This document shows positions 34,962 through 48,700 of a DNA stretch of 64,000 nt, piece after piece. The notes beneath the pieces are model-generated. The model was not told where the DNA came from. It made no database searches and saw only the letters and a list, made by a program, of their open reading frames with translations. Location: the NCBI GenBank assembly GCA_030248195.1, contig JASAND010021518.1, positions 1-64,000 on the forward strand, written 5' to 3'. Position 1 is the first letter of the stretch; the number at the start of each line of letters is the position of its first letter. Origin of the DNA: Trissonchulus latispiculum (taxonomy: Eukaryota; Nematoda; Enoplea; Enoplida; Ironidae). Position numbers and translations under genes: made by a program.

Positions 34962-36026
34962 ATATATTGTATATATATGTATATACCTTTTTTCATGTTG
35001 CAGATTGAAGAATTTCTGGCCAAAAATGAGGCAACAAATGGCAAGTTTTGCGGGGAAGTGCCTACCTCAGTCCTGGCCGAGATCTTCAGCTCCTTTGGGG
35101 AAGATCCGCAGAGTATTCAGCGTCGCAAGATGGAGGCCAAACTGGACGCGGCCTTGTCCGCCGGCGGCGGTCGACCCATCGGCGGCACGCCCCAGTCCTC
35201 CCAAGGGGTCCTCCTGCCCACCAGTTCCTCTCTGCCCGCTGATCTCACAGTGCCTCCATCGCCCCATGGTAGTCCGGCGCCTGGTGGTCTAGGCTCTCGC
35301 CCTTCCGGTGGCAGCGCTGGTGGGACACCGCTGAGTCTGGCACCCAAGATGGACACTCGCCCGGCCAGTCCGGCCCTGTCCTGTCGTGAACTGATCGAAT
35401 CCTTCATCGGGGAATGGGCTGCGGCTACGGCCGCTACTGCACCCAATTCCACTGCAATTTCTTCGTCGTCTTCTTCTTCTTCTTCTGCTTCTGCTTCCAC
35501 TTCTTCGTTGGCCAATGGGACCACTGGCAGCAGTCATGTGACCAATGGCTACTCTTCCTCTTGTGCTGCCCAGAGAGTCCAGCCTCCCCCGTTGACCATT
35601 GGTCAGCCGCCTGTAGTGGCCAGTCGGAAGCCCAGCTCACTGACCAACCACAGCAGTCCTGCTGCGGTCTTGACCAATGGTCACACCGCTAGTCATCACG
35701 TGACCGCCTCTTCGATCACTAAGACCCGCCTACCCCCTCCCACACTCCCCAGCACAGGCCAGGCTACCCCTGGTACTGGGGAGCTCAAAAAGCCACCTGC
35801 CAGCAACGGGAACAACTCGTGTCCGACCTGTGGGGGTAGCCGTGGGACGGATCTTAGCGATCTCCTGCGATACATGAAGCGCCATGCGGAGCGGATGGAA
35901 CAGCGTCAGGCCATGGCAGAGGCTGCGGCAGACCGACGACACAAGGAAATGTTGGAAGCCATGCAAACGCTGCTGTTGCTGATTCGTAGTGCTGCTGCTG
36001 CCAGCGCCAAGTCCCCCTATGGCTAG
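31772..36026 (+). CDS. Myb/SANT-like (trihelix, Myb_DNA-bind_4 type) nuclear protein
   Basis: Four exons join in phase: 31772-32111, 33796-34044, 34469-34632 and 35004-36026, giving 591 residues. The ATG sits directly after a good acceptor (TTTCAG), so the 5' UTR is probably on an upstream exon. Residues 9-16 are IKREPDSP, an exact phosphorylation-dependent sumoylation motif (psi-K-x-E-x-x-S-P). A basic cluster AKKFKRK follows, a likely nuclear localisation signal. The DNA-binding domain covers about residues 171-236, split over exons 2 and 3: HYWNDDERN, then AIWEDIASQI, then CHSKLRNMKRTYLRR, with the spaced Trp residues and basic third helix of the trihelix/MSANTD group. Exon 4 is a long Ser/Pro/Thr/Ala linker, then a CPTCGG pair, then a helical C-terminus (YMKRHAERMEQRQAMAEAA) likely to dimerise. 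Targets are unknown. Introns 1 and 2 hold CTGG-ended repeats and a tRNA-like sequence. Confidence 0.88.
32211..32873. mobile_element. CTGG MITE, 663 bp, TSD ACTAC, in intron 1 of the Myb/SANT gene
   Basis: The ends are CTGGCTTTTTCCTAGG and the inverse of CTGGCTTTTTCCTACAGG. ACTAC is duplicated at 32206-32210 and 32874-32878. The core has the hairpin CCGGC-TTT-GCCGG at 32585-32597. A truncated relative starts near 34078 in intron 2. Confidence 0.9.
33645..33717 (+). tRNA. tRNA-Thr(AGT)-like cloverleaf, probably a pseudogene or SINE head
   Basis: A full 73-nt cloverleaf can be drawn: acceptor GCCTCCG with GGGAGGT, D stem GCTC/GAGC, anticodon stem TTTGC/GCAAA with loop CTAGTGC (anticodon AGT), a 5-nt variable loop, and T stem GTGGG/CCCAC. 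Defects are C instead of the conserved U at position 8, a G-G mismatch at the acceptor base, a G-U first pair, and C instead of the conserved A58. It lies in intron 1 of the Myb/SANT gene. Confidence 0.45.
34662..34704 (+). repeat. (GATT)n microsatellite
   Basis: About ten tandem GATT/ATTG units in intron 3 of the Myb/SANT gene. A (TA)n tract follows at 34928-34960. Confidence 0.85.
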
Positions 36027-37692
36027 CTTAAGGCTTAATCTCAAGCCTTTAGGTTAAACCTGATTTGAGCCCTACCCCCCCCCCTTCCTTTCTGATAATG
36101 GCTGCTTTTCTGGTTTCCTCAGTTTATGATAACTTTTAAACTCTGATATAGGGGTTGACTGACTACTTGGATTAATTTCTGCTCGGCCTTTGTGGGTATT
36201 TTTTTGGATGTACCTACTGCATACAGTCTTTCCATACCTGTTCATGGTGAATCCAACCTATTTAGTTCTTCCCCTTCCTACTCTGTCATTATGCAAGCAC
36301 CAAATGGGTTGCATTTATTTTTGCTCTAAGCTGCTGATTGTGATTGAGAACAAATTTATATATACATTGGCTATTGTTGTTATTCTTGTCTTGTAGATTA
36401 GAAATGTTCTGATTTTAATGATGTTGGTTGACATGAATTGTTTTTATACTATTTATACTTAACTGTTGGTGTACAGTTTTTGCTGGAACTGTATTCTGTT
36501 TCTTCATTCGATTGTTTGAAGGGGGAGGGGTTGGGTGCCCGGAACTTTCCTTATTCCTTTTTTGGGTCCCAAAATCATTAAACTTACTTTTATCTAATTT
36601 TAGATCAAACTTAGCCATTTTCTTCAAAAAATCTGGACATTGTAGGGTTGCCCCCCCCCTTTTCAAAAATCTAGATTCTTCCTTTGGGGAAAGAGGGTAG
36701 TGAAGTGGGGGGATCATTTTATGGACACCGCTGGGGTTTTTTGCTGGGGGGTGGGGTGGGGTGGGGTGGGAGGCGCCCCCACTTTTTGGGTCCTCCCTAA
36801 GCGACCCCACCTCTTCCTCCACCACTCGTTCACGTCCCCACTTTTTTCGGCTTCCCGTCGCTTTTGTTGTAAAACTAAACAAACTAGCCCTCTCTATCTC
36901 AAAATTTTTACCGGCGAAATTGCTCATTGGTCCAGCTTTACATTGCAGATTGGATTGTTGAAAGTATCGATTTGACATTTCGTTGATTCATTATAGTCCA
37001 TCCCTGTTCTTTCCTCCTGATAAGTCAGTCATTGAAGGTGATTTTATGCAAATGAGATTTCATTTATGTAGACTGTATTATTATTAGGCAATCATGTTGT
37101 TTTTGTCCTGTTATATATAAATGTATTACTTTAAAAATGATTTTTTTTCTATGTTTTCAGATAGGTATGCCTACAGTTTAATATGCAAACTCGTATTGTT
37201 TGTAGTAGTGTTTTTACCTAATATAATTACTTAAATGTGTTTATGTAGTTTTTACTTTAATTGATGCGATTCTTTATTCAACTTTACAGCTTATATATAG
37301 TATACTGTTTTTAACAGTCGTTTTAAATTTATTGTATGTATTTGTGATTTATTTCTATCAGGTTTATTTCGGTACGGTGATTTCTTCCGAACTTTTAGCA
37401 GAACCTAATCGATTGGGCTCAAGTTTGGGTAGGGAGGCTGCATTTGAGCACATTTCTGATCTTTCTGTGCAAAAAATGAATTTTAAAACCTTTAAGTTTT
37501 AAAAGTCTAACTCAATCGGTTACGTTTCACGAAAGATGTGCACAGGTGTGCGCCTGCTGTGAAGAATCTCCGTGAAGCCTGCTGTTATGCGCGTGGCGTG
37601 TCTGGATGGTTTCTGTGATGTCTGGTATGAAAGTGCCTGGGTCAGACATCAATTATTGGTTCGATGTTAGTTCCTCTGCAAAATAAGAACCA
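36027..37692. other. 3' flank of the Myb/SANT gene
   Basis: AT-rich. 36510-36860 has G/C-homopolymer debris with opposite-strand ORFs that are not convincing. No gene is seen. Confidence 0.45.
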
Positions 37693-37984
37693 GGGGGTGC
37701 GTTGTAAAAGATTCTTCTAAGTATCCTCCTAGGAGGGTACTTAGGAGGATGTCTGGGAGCTATCTAGGAGGGAGTTAGGAGACCTCCTAAACCCGTTTCA
37801 AAAGATTTCTCCTAAGTTTATCTGGCGCTGCTCCTAAATTCAGGCAACTTAGGAGAAAACTTAGGAGTGGTGGATAGCACTCCTAGCTTAGAAGAATCTT
37901 TTGAAACCCGATTCTTATAGTGAGCACCTAAGTTAAAGTTAGCAGCGCTCCTAGGCTTAGGAGAATCTTTTGCAACGCGGCCCC
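37693..37984. mobile_element. MITE with GCGTTGNAAAAGATTC ends and internal CTTAGGAG repeats
   Basis: The left end GGGGGTGCGTTGTAAAAGAT and the right end, inverse of GGGGCCGCGTTGCAAAAGAT, match closely. Internal CCTAGGAGG and CTTAGGAG motifs recur in both orientations. Confidence 0.75.
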
Positions 37985-38283
37985 GATACCTGTATAATGG
38001 TGATCAAATTTACTCCTGTAGGTAAAGGCCATTAGACCAATCAATTAATCAATGGATGTTGGAGCAAATTTTTTCGGGAGGGTTGGTTGTCGATCTCTGC
38101 AACTGTTATCTCCTGCTAGTGATATAAAGTCGCCACAGTTGAGCGGATTTTTAAGTGGTATATATGTTTTTTTTCCAAAATTTTAATTTCAAATGTTTTC
38201 AGTTTTAAATCCTATCAGAAAAAATTTAAATTGCCCAATTTGACCACTTCAATAATGTCCGGGCGAGAGCACAATAAAGATAA

Positions 38284-38413
38284 GGGCCTCTTTCACGCAG
38301 CGAGTTAAAAGTTAAAATAGTTAAAATTAACTCAATCCTTTTCGCCTCAATCCTTAACAGAGTTAAACAGTTTATTTTAACTCTACTCTTTTAACTCGCT
38401 CTCGGAAAGGCCC
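38284..38413. mobile_element. Short MITE, PIF/Harbinger-like by its ends
   Basis: GGGCCTCTTTCACGCAGCGAG and the inverse of GGGCCTTTCCGAGAGCGAG are the ends. Flanking TAA and TAG could be a 3-bp duplication. The arms contain GAGTTAAAAG repeats. Confidence 0.65.
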
Positions 38414-40149
38414 TAGGAGTGACAAGCATCACTCTCGTAGTTATTTAGCTGCAGACATCGCATACACAGTAACGGCTGACTCCACTCCCAGATCAACTGA
38501 GTACCTGGTACCCAATTGTGTACCATCCCTCACTTGTATGTTTACGTGTTGAAGCTCGAAACAGTCTAGCAGCAGTCACGCGACACACTCTTGGTTATTA
38601 TGCACTCTTGGTCCGTCTTTGCCTAAGTTTGGATTAAATTTGGATTTTGGATTGCTGGAAATCTGAGCGACTTGATTTGTATTGTACTGTTCTACGGTCT
38701 AGGTTGAGAGATATATCATAATGTATAACTCAAATCTGTAATTTTTCTGTTTTCTGATCTGTTTCTGTCTTGGGCCGCTACGTTCAAGCTTATACTTTAA
38801 TTGTTGAGCAGCTTTACTTGGTGCAGTTTCTTTCTTACTCTTGTTTTATTGCATATAATTGTTGTAAAGCATTCGCATTCAGTGTATGTATTTCTTATCG
38901 TCATCTACTTCATTGTTTTTGTTTTTTGGGAGTCATGCTTTTGTAGTTTTTCTAAAATCTTATCTTGGTTTTGCGAATTCAAACAATTTCTAATAATTAA
39001 TATATAATAATAATCTTCCATATAATTGAAACATGCTTTTCTCTGATTTCGGAATTGTGGGTGAGGTTAGTAAGGTTAGTCTTAGCGAAGTTGAAATTTC
39101 ATTTCCATCGGTACAAAAAACGCAATTATATACGTACTTAGGTACCTAATTAATTGTAGAATTTATGTTATAATAACTGTAAGGTGCCTTTTTATTTCAT
39201 GTGTTATTTACGTACTATTTTTGTTGTTATTTTTACCACTATTTTAGTCGTATTGTTTATTGTCAGCTGTACATAGTAAAAGCAAAGTTTGGTTCCTTAT
39301 ATATATCTATTGGTCTACAAGTTTTGTTGTTTTTCGCATTCTGGTGCTTTGGTTGCACTTTGCTGCTTTGTTTGATCTGATTATCGCACACAGATCTGTA
39401 CATTATGGTTCAGTTTTGAATAAAAGATTTGATACTGAAAAGGTTGGCCAGTCGGCTAGGAGTTTTGGGAAATATAGAAGCTAAATTACGTAGCCTGTTT
39501 AGTTATTTTCGTGGAGCCTGAAAACATTTCAAGATCAGTTAAAACTTGATTTGAGTATAAATTTAAGATATCTAGGTATGTGTCGTGCTCATAATAATGT
39601 GATAATAATAATTTCGTATTACTGTTAGGATAAATGATGCAAGGCTGTGAAGAGTTTTAACGTATATAATGGAAAATGGTTAGTGCCAGTCAAACCAAGG
39701 GTACATAAGAGTATAACAAGCGCAAGCGTCACAGTGTATGCAAAAATTGCGATGCGAGCTAACGGCTGACCCCCCCCCGCAAATTGACCCCTTTCCACAC
39801 CGCCCCATATGGGAACGAGGTCCAAACGTGGGTCGCTCACTCCTTTACATATTTCAGGCCTGTTGCGGTTCCTTTTTTCCTTTTTTCGAGGCCTTCCTTT
39901 TATTTACTTTTTTCGCCCAAAATTCCTTTTATTTCCTATTTTCTGGCTGACTTCAAAAAGTCTAGGAATTTATAACATTTTTAAACAAAATTTCGTTTTT
40001 GCCCATATTTTTTCAAAAATTTCCGGCTTCGCCGGGATGGATTTTTTAATTTCAAAGTTGGTTTTACATTTTGGACGCATTTAATAGTAACTTGCATTTG
40101 CACTTGCATGCAATAATTTTGCAGAAAAACTATTGCGGTAGAAACTACT
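38414..40149. other. Intergenic, AT-rich, with solo repeat ends
   Basis: Holds single arms of the 11903-12268 family (38455-38600, 39700-39800), a solo CAGGCCTGTTGCGGTTCC end at 39856, and a CCGGC-TTC-GCCGG hairpin at 40023-40035. No gene. Confidence 0.45.
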
Positions 40150-41767
40150 AGGGATGCACCGGCCTCGGTGGTCAGGCCCCGGTCCTGACCGGGGACAAAA
40201 ATTAGAAGAATTTGGAAAATTTTGGCAATTTTTGGCGAAAAATTTCGAAATTTCAAAAGTCAAAAAGAGGTCAAAGTGTTTACAAATTCGTTTGTTTTCC
40301 CTCTCTCTGTTCGGGAATCTCACTAGGCATAGGGCCTATTTCTTTAAAGATTAAAATGGTTGGATTAAACGGATTAAAAATTTGCCGGATTAAAATTTTA
40401 ATTGCTATTTCTTTAATGCTGGATTAAACGGATTAAGATTAACTCGTTTAGTCCGACTATTTTTAATCCGCTGGTTAAACGCGTTGATTTTAATCCATTT
40501 AATCTAGAGAAACAGCGGTTAAACTTTTTAATCAGCGAACTTTTAATCCGTTTAATCCGCGTAGCTGCACGAGGATTAAAAACTAATTGAAAATTCAGGC
40601 GGCGGATTAAACGGATTCAAATTAAGGATTAGATTCAACGGCCATTCAAAAACCCACAACAGTCGTTTTCTCTGCGAAAAACAGATTTTTGCTCAATTCA
40701 AAAAATTAGGACAACCGGAGATAACCTGGTTTGTGGAGTAAAGTCACCCTACCTTCGGTGAGCGGACGCAGTCACGACTTAGCAATCTCCACATGTACAA
40801 AAATTCAAATTTTTTCAACTATTCGGTGTAATTTGAAGCTGCGTTCAGGATAGTATATTCGTCGGTGACTCTGATACTGCAAACTAAAACGTGGCAAATT
40901 GAAAAATAAAGTTTATTTTTTCTTGGGATAACCACTATTTTATTCTCAGCACTGCTCATGTTGGGTGAGCGGACCATTTCACGCTTTAAGCCAATTATAT
41001 TTAGTATTTTTATTATTGATTCTAATTAAAAATTCCACTTTTCTCTGAAGTTTCATTAAATTCTAAAGAGTGACTCATGGAGTACACTTGAAGGACTATC
41101 AGCTGACACAAAATGAGCTAATAACTCAAAACTTGGTTCGCAAAGCGACTTTTAGCGAACCAATAAAAAAGTGAATTTTTTAGTCGAACCATGCGTGACT
41201 CAAAGCTAAATGTTCGTGACTCAAGCATAGTTTTACTTGCTCTTTCTGGATCAAACAGTTCCAGCACTGGATCAAAGACTTGGTTCGCTAAGGAGACACA
41301 CGTGTTATTTTACACAAAATTTCAAAGCTATTGATTGGTCAAAAATCGAAAGTTAGGGCTGGAGTGGGGAAGAAAGACTCGAAGGATCAGAAGGTAAGTT
41401 GCCCTCCTTCAACAATAAAGTACAATTAAGTTTGTCAAGTTTTGAACATTTCTGTACGTTTTCCCTAATAACAATTTTAAATTAAGTTCAATATATAAGG
41501 TTGACGCATAATTAAGCTGGGTAAACGCATTAAACGAGTAAATTGCAACTAGCCAAGGCTACCCACAGCCAAATGACTAACCAACGTTAAAATCCGGACA
41601 AGCCAAACCGATCAAAAAATTTCGGAAAATCCCAACAGTCCAACACCAACTCGTCCAGTCCATGGGTCGGCCGGCAGGTTTGGCACCGGCCTGCCAAGAA
41701 TGATAGTAGATACAGAGTTACCTTTTGCAACTATCTGAGGGAATGGCGCCTTATTTTGAAACCTTCG
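40150..41767. other. Intergenic repeats between hAT-like end and CAP gene 3' end
   Basis: 40150 begins TAGGGATGCACCGGCC, a hAT-like end with no visible partner. 40328-40640 is built from GGATTAAACGGATTAA in both orientations. No exon is supported in the rest. Confidence 0.45.
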
Positions 41768-41773
41768 TTTATT
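41768..41773 (-). other. Candidate polyadenylation signal AATAAA for the CAP gene
   Basis: TTTATT on the plus strand lies about 185 bases beyond the TAG at 41957. It supports a transcript that extends past exon 6 of the CAP gene. Confidence 0.4.
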
Positions 41774-41956
41774 TATAATTTAATTTACAAACAAACATTA
41801 CAAATTACAGCCGCACATTCCACAGCATATTTTAGAACAATTAGACGAATCGAAGTCGCAAGAAAGGAAAGAGACCAATTTACACACAAAACCGTATACA
41901 AACTATAGTACACCCGTTACACCGGAAATAAATTAATAGTTGGCTTTAGATGAGCT

Positions 41957-42275
41957 CTAATTAATTTGAGGTTGTTGAAGAAACTTCAGAAATGTTGACT
42001 TTTCAATGGAAGCAGCGTTCAGATGACGTCGTGACCTGCAACAAAACAAAATAAATATTAAAAAAATTATGCAATGCTTTGTTTAATTCGTGTGCTTGGT
42101 TTAAATATACATCTTTCCAAGCCAATATCAGAATTTTATCAGAAGATATCAGAAAATACTGGAACAAACCTCGGCGGATATCTGACTTGTTTCTTTTGAC
42201 TGCATTGGCCAGCTAAAAATGATAAAAACATTATATCAGCTTTGAACACGAGAAAAACATATATGTATTATATAT

Positions 42276-42317
<42 letters not shown>

Positions 42318-42667
42318 CACACACACACATTTCTGAATCGATGATGGTCATATCAGGACACAAGTGTCCTAAAATCCGGGTATGTCAGGACACGCGCCGC
42401 TATATCAGGACACTGGGATATAAATCAGGACAAATTAAAATTAAAAATCAGGGTATGACAGGACACTCGTCTCCGGAATCGGGTTATATCAGGACATGGC
42501 TATTATCAGGTTAAATCGAAATTAATTAAAAAATTAATAGTAATTCTGCTTTGTTTAAGAGGTGGCTTAGACGTGTTAAAACACGATCCTTTCTAAGCCT
42601 AAAAATGGGCCACTAAGCCTCCAATGAGACCCTCAAAAGTGGTGTCCGGATTTAACCATCGATCCGG

Positions 42668-42732
<65 letters not shown>

Positions 42733-45700
42733 CATACACACACACACATATATATATATATATATGTGTGTGAATATATATATAGTAGGAATGTGTAGAG
42801 AATAAAGTTGACGAAATCTGTTTTTAATACTAAAATAATTCTACTTTCGTTTTAATTTTTAATTTCGTTTTAATTTCGTTTCAACTCAACACCGTTTTAG
42901 AAACTAATTTGATCAAAGCTGATCCCTCAAAAATTTAGTTTTCAGAATTCAGTTGGAAACTGTTTTTTCTTCACTATAGAATCTGGTTCCACTCATTTCA
43001 GTGTTTTTAATTTCTTGCCCATTAATTATTGTAATTAATTCTACAAGTACCACAAAGTCCATTGTCACAACGCGTCCCTTCAGGGCATTTGCTGCAAGGC
43101 GGTCCACTTTGGTAGGGTGCTTCCCCGCGGCGCGGTGGAATTCGTAAAGCACCTCTAAAAATGAGAAAAACGAAAATACATACAAATACGAAAATATTAG
43201 AAAACTTAAGCATGCTTCAGAAAATATTGGAACGAATAACCATTGTATTTTTACCCTTTTTTTACTTCAATCCCCCCCCCATTAAATGTGCATTTAGCTG
43301 GGATGGTAAAACTTTTCGGAGGGTAATCACAGGCGCATTATTTATTATGTCTAAGACGCAATTGACAGAGTAAGTTACGATGTCACAAAAAGGAATCACA
43401 ACCTTAAGCTTAAGCTAGAGACAACACGGAGAGCGTCTCCGTCACCACAGTTCAGCTCTGACTCTCTCCATGGAAAAACGCTGAACCAAATTGGAAAAAA
43501 ATTGGTTTTTTCGCTAAAAACTTTACCAATCCTTCAACTTGATGGGTCAACCAAACCCAACAGATAAAAAACTTGGTTTTACCACTGGAATCTCTCTCCC
43601 CCCCCCCACCAATTTCTACAATAAAATGTCTAAAACTGTTACAGTACTTACAGTGGGAAATAGTTGCAAACATAAAGGGTCGCTGGACCTCTGATCTTGG
43701 TACCGGCAATACCCCGCGGACAATAGGTATAGCCGCAGCCGATCTGACACGTTTCTGCCCAAACCACCTACAAATAAAAGACTTCAACCATTCAAACAAC
43801 TGTAATAGGAGTATATACAGTGCATGTTAATGATCTTAATTAAAAAATAAACATAAACTTGAGTACGTTTTATCATCCGCTTTCTGTGTTCATTTTCTGC
43901 CAGCCGGTCGAATAAAGATGGCACAACAGCTCAAAAGCTCCCGCAGAAGCTGGGTTGGAACTTAGTCTTAAAATTGGGAGAACTGAGCGAACTTACACCC
44001 ACATAGTGTCCACAGGGTCCTCCGTAACAGGAGTTGGGATATCGAAAATTGGTGATCTCATCGTACCAGCCCTGGACCTTGTGAGAGATATGATCTGGCT
44101 CATCCTCAGGGGCTCCCGGCCAGGCGTACGTATGCTCCCCTACATCGCCTAAACCTAAAACAGACACAGAAAGCGGGCAGACTGAGACCACTTTAAGGTG
44201 CTGGTTCGGGTTCGTGTATTTTTGGGCTTTAAAAGCGCAATTGTCGTTGAAATTTATTCAAATTTGCTACAATTACATTATTTACCCTATAAAACATGTT
44301 AGAAAAGTCGCGGCTTGAAAATGTGAGTTTTGGAGAAATTAGCTTTATTCCGCCATAACTTGCACTGTGACCACCCTACATGGATGAACTTATTATAGTC
44401 ATTCGAATCCTCTCACCAAAACCTATAACTTTGCTCTTGAGAGTTTTCTTCGATTCCTTAAGGTTTAAGAGATAACAGCGAAAATTGATTTTCGAGGTCC
44501 AAAACCGGCCATTTTCGAAAAATCAAATATATATTGCAAGATTTCGACAGCTTCAACAGCTCTGGTCCGTCGGTCAAGTATTGTCCATATTTGTGGTCCT
44601 AAAGGACATCTTACGCCCAAAGGAGAGCTCTCTGCGGTATCTCTGCCGGCGCACAGCAGCGAAAATGTGAACTTTTGAAAATCGCAACTAGATTGTTTTG
44701 AACACGGATTTCTCTCAACTCATGCAATCAATTAAAAAACGGCTTTACACATGTATTTTTGAGACAATTGCCGAGGGCTATTTTTCATGGTTTTGCATTT
44801 TGACTTTCAGTTCGAGAGAAATAAGCGTCCAAACTTGAAAACTTTGACGAAAATCGGACCAAATTTACGTTTTTCTCAAAATCTTGAGCTTCTTTACTCG
44901 TTAAACAATTTCAGAAAAAATAGCCCTCGGGAAGACATTTCTTTTGAAGCCTGAACTGGTCGCTTTTCGTGAGTTTTCCCACACTTCGAGAAATCCATGT
45001 TCAAAAATTGTTTTCATGTTATTGCAAGTCGTTGTTCAAATATTATGTTGTTCAAGCCGAAGAGTTGAAATGAGACAGTTATACTGTACCTAGTTGTAAC
45101 AAGCACATTCTAAGCTTTAAAATGATATAAAAATTATTGTTGAACTCCAAAAATTGAGCAAATTACAGTCTTTCAAAATTTGCTGCAAATACCCGAACCA
45201 GCACCTTAAGGATTAAATTGATTTAGACCTAAAATTAAACCACACTTAGGAAACAGAACCTCGGATTAAACTGATTAAGCTGATTTAGTACCTAATAATT
45301 TACTAATAATTTGGTTAATAACCCTTGCATGAAATACTAAAGTTGATTTTGATCATTTTGCCCATGGTTTCACGGTTTTTAGGTTTTAATCTGACGAGTT
45401 TCAATGAAGAAGTCTTCATAGGTACAAAACAAATGTTAAGAGAAGAAGTAACGATTTTAACACGACAATTTTGTTCACCAATTTTCTTTGATTGTTACTA
45501 GGAAGGCAACCTGGCTGGGCAAAATGATTCATGCAAAATATTCCACACACTTTTGTGAAACAAACCAAACCAGAACATATATGTAGTGACAAATTGTGGA
45601 AAAGTTATCCAGGGGCGCGCCCACCACCATTAGGAAAAAAAGCAAAAATTCCACCAAATTAAAATTTTAAATTAATTTTGTTGAGACGCAGCTTGTGATA

Positions 45701-48700
45701 TTTTGCAAAACTAATCAATTTAAGAGCCCTAGTAAAATTTATTGATAAATTTTGAGAAGCTATTAACAACTATTTTATTGCTGTTTTTTAGCAAAATACT
45801 AGACACAATACGAAACGCCCTTGTTTGTTTGCGAGCGAAGCGTCACAGAACATTATTTTCGCGTCTTTTTTGCCTCCACATCAAACAAATTTCTTGAAAT
45901 AGTATACTTAGTTAAATAATTTTTCATTATCATTTTTTAATCATCATCATCATCATTATCACCATCATTTTTGTCATACTTTAAATCAGCTTTAGTTCCC
46001 AGCTTCGAACTACCACCACTTAGCCTAGGGGTGGTGGACTCACTAACAGTTACAAATTACAGTCTGAAACCATTTTTTGGAAAGCCTTCAAAATACACCC
46101 CCACCCGCATCAACTCTGTGGGCCCATTAATTCAGTTACTGTCAAAAAAACCAGACGCTGCATAAGAATAAGAAAATTATTGGACCGGATTTTCTGTCCT
46201 ACCCAGACGGCTCCAGAAAATGCTGTGAATGAAATCAGAGAGAGCGAGCGTGACATTGTAGTAAAAGTTGATAATCAAAACTAAAAGTGACACAAATTCG
46301 GTGGGGGTTGTTTGGGGGTTTCACCCCCCCCCCACAACAGGAGCTTCCTGTCCCCCAGAAGGGCCGCTTACCCCAAAAAATTACGATTTTGCCGGCTTTC
46401 TTGGCAACTGCCTGTTTGCGACTGTCAAAGCAAAAATGTGACAATAAAAAGCTTTAAATGTTTAAACTTTGAGAGCAGTAGCAGTCTTTTTCGGTACACA
46501 CAATGAGTTGTGTGGTTGGTGCTTCCCTGGAAATCTGGAAATAAGGAAGACATCCAACCAACGAGATGCATAACCGAAAACTAAAATCTGACATTAGGCG
46601 GGGAATCGAACCCACGACCACTGAGTTAGCAAAGGTAGACAGCTTTGGCATAACTAACCTACAATGTTTACAAAACACAGCTATAAATGATTAAATAAAT
46701 CTGCATGGAGATCTTAGCAGTCTGGAATATCTAGATTTTTTGATAGTTTTGCTAAAAAACTAAAAAGCTTAACTGGAATCGGGTTGAGGTTCCAGGTCTG
46801 GGGGAGGGGACGTGACCCCCGCAGCCCCCCTTTTCAAGGACGCGTATAAATCCACCAAACTCTCGTAGCATCAGTGTGATCTGTTATACTAGAAAATCAG
46901 ATCGACTTTCAGTTTTCAAAAGATTAGATCTCACTCAAATTTCCCTTTCTCTTGTTGTTCTGTCGGGTCGAAGCCCCAAATTGTTCGGCAGGAAACCAAA
47001 TTTTGTTCTTGATTATGTTACAATCTTTATGTTTAGTTAGAATAGAAGGGTTGAGTGGGTTAAAAATATCTGCACAATTGACAGCCAACTAACTACCTAT
47101 TATATAATTGATTTGCTGTCAAAATGTTTGCAATAGAAACCAGCAAGGAACTGGTATATTTTGCTGCCTTAAACAACACTGCCAAAGTAATACTTTTCAA
47201 TTTATGAATGAACCACTAAGATTTCTGAGAAAATAACTGTAGAAGTTGTAGCGTAAATGCTGACAAGAACAGGATTTTGACACGACACATTCAAACTTTA
47301 TCAGGCAATAAACCTACAATTAAGTTGAAACTTTTGAATGGAAAACGGCAGATTTAAGACGACACAAGGTCCTAAAACTTAAAACTAAACTGCTCTCGAA
47401 ACGTCCCACCCAACAGGAACTACAGAGTTTACAACAATACCAGGAACTATTGATAACCTGAGATAACACTAAACAAAAATTACAAAACTTTTGCTGCTAA
47501 AATCAGGAATCAAGATCAAGGAAATGTTGTTACCCGGGCGGTAGGGCCCGATAAGGAAGGAGCTCTAGTAAACCACTGAAATATACGCCAGTTAGCCCGA
47601 GGCGGGATTCTAAACTAGCGACCAGTAGCCAGCCAGTAGCCGCAGCTACACACAATTCGAAATTTCGGAAATTTTCGAAAATATTTTAAAAAAATTGAAG
47701 AATAAAATAAAATACCCGTAAGTCTTCGACGCTGCCAGCTGCTGTGACGAAAGACGCAACGATTTGCCCAGTCTTGGGCCAGCGATTCGAGGCGGGGACT
47801 CCAGTCCTAAAAAACAAGAAGAAACACACACGGCTTTGTTTAGATACCACTTTTGCGACCTAAATAATGAAAACAACTGCATGGTAATTAAGCCTCCAAA
47901 TTGAGATATTAACTTTGTTCTTGAAACACTCTTTTTATTATACATTTCTAAGTTCTGACTCGAAGGCTGTGTTTCCGGCACCCCATACCCTATACCCTAA
48001 ATGGGATGGGAGTTTTTACTAGGGACCGACCTTTTACCCTTCTCTTATTTACTTACCATTTTTCGCATATTGCTGGCGTAAGTCTGCCGTCTCAGCGCAT
48101 TATGACTGTTCAAAAATTCGTCTCGCTCAGACTGATACAAACCATCTAAAAATAACAAACTCTACATGAACATTTTATTAAAATTAATAAACATAAACAA
48201 ATTAGAGTTTATTTTATATGCACTCTTTACTAACTCCATCTATATGCGAAGCACCGGTTAAATAAAGGGTCTTATCTCGATTACCCCTCCACCACTAAAA
48301 ATCCTTAAAACTTGACCAAATTAGCTAAAATTTGGTGTGGGTATGTTTTCGACCACGCTGAGTTAAAATATCGCAAAAATTTTCGATTTCGCTTAATTCG
48401 ATTTTTTCGATTTCTAAGGGGGGACCAAGGGAAACCGAAAAAGTTTGTCTTCGATTTTGCTGGAAAGATGTATATAAGGGTTTTCTGGGTCGTAGAACAA
48501 CACGAATCTGAAGTCCGTGTTCGATTCAGCTTTTCGTTAGCTCAGTATACGCTAAAGATTTAAGCTTGTGTAAGCTTATACTGAGCTAACGAAAAGCTGA
48601 AACGAAAAAACGGACATCAGATTCGTGTTCTACGACCCCGACAACCCCTAAATACGACTTTTCAGCAAAATCCAAGACAAAAAAGTTTTCGGTTCCACTT

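Noticed and set aside
38801..39007. Hydrophobic 68-codon ORF
   Set aside because: AT-rich T-strand bias produces Phe/Leu/Ile codons; no splice signals or homologous pattern.
37693..40650. CRISPR-like short repeats (CTTAGGAG, GGATTAAACGG)
   Set aside because: Spacing is irregular, repeats occur in both orientations, and the context is eukaryotic MITE sequence.
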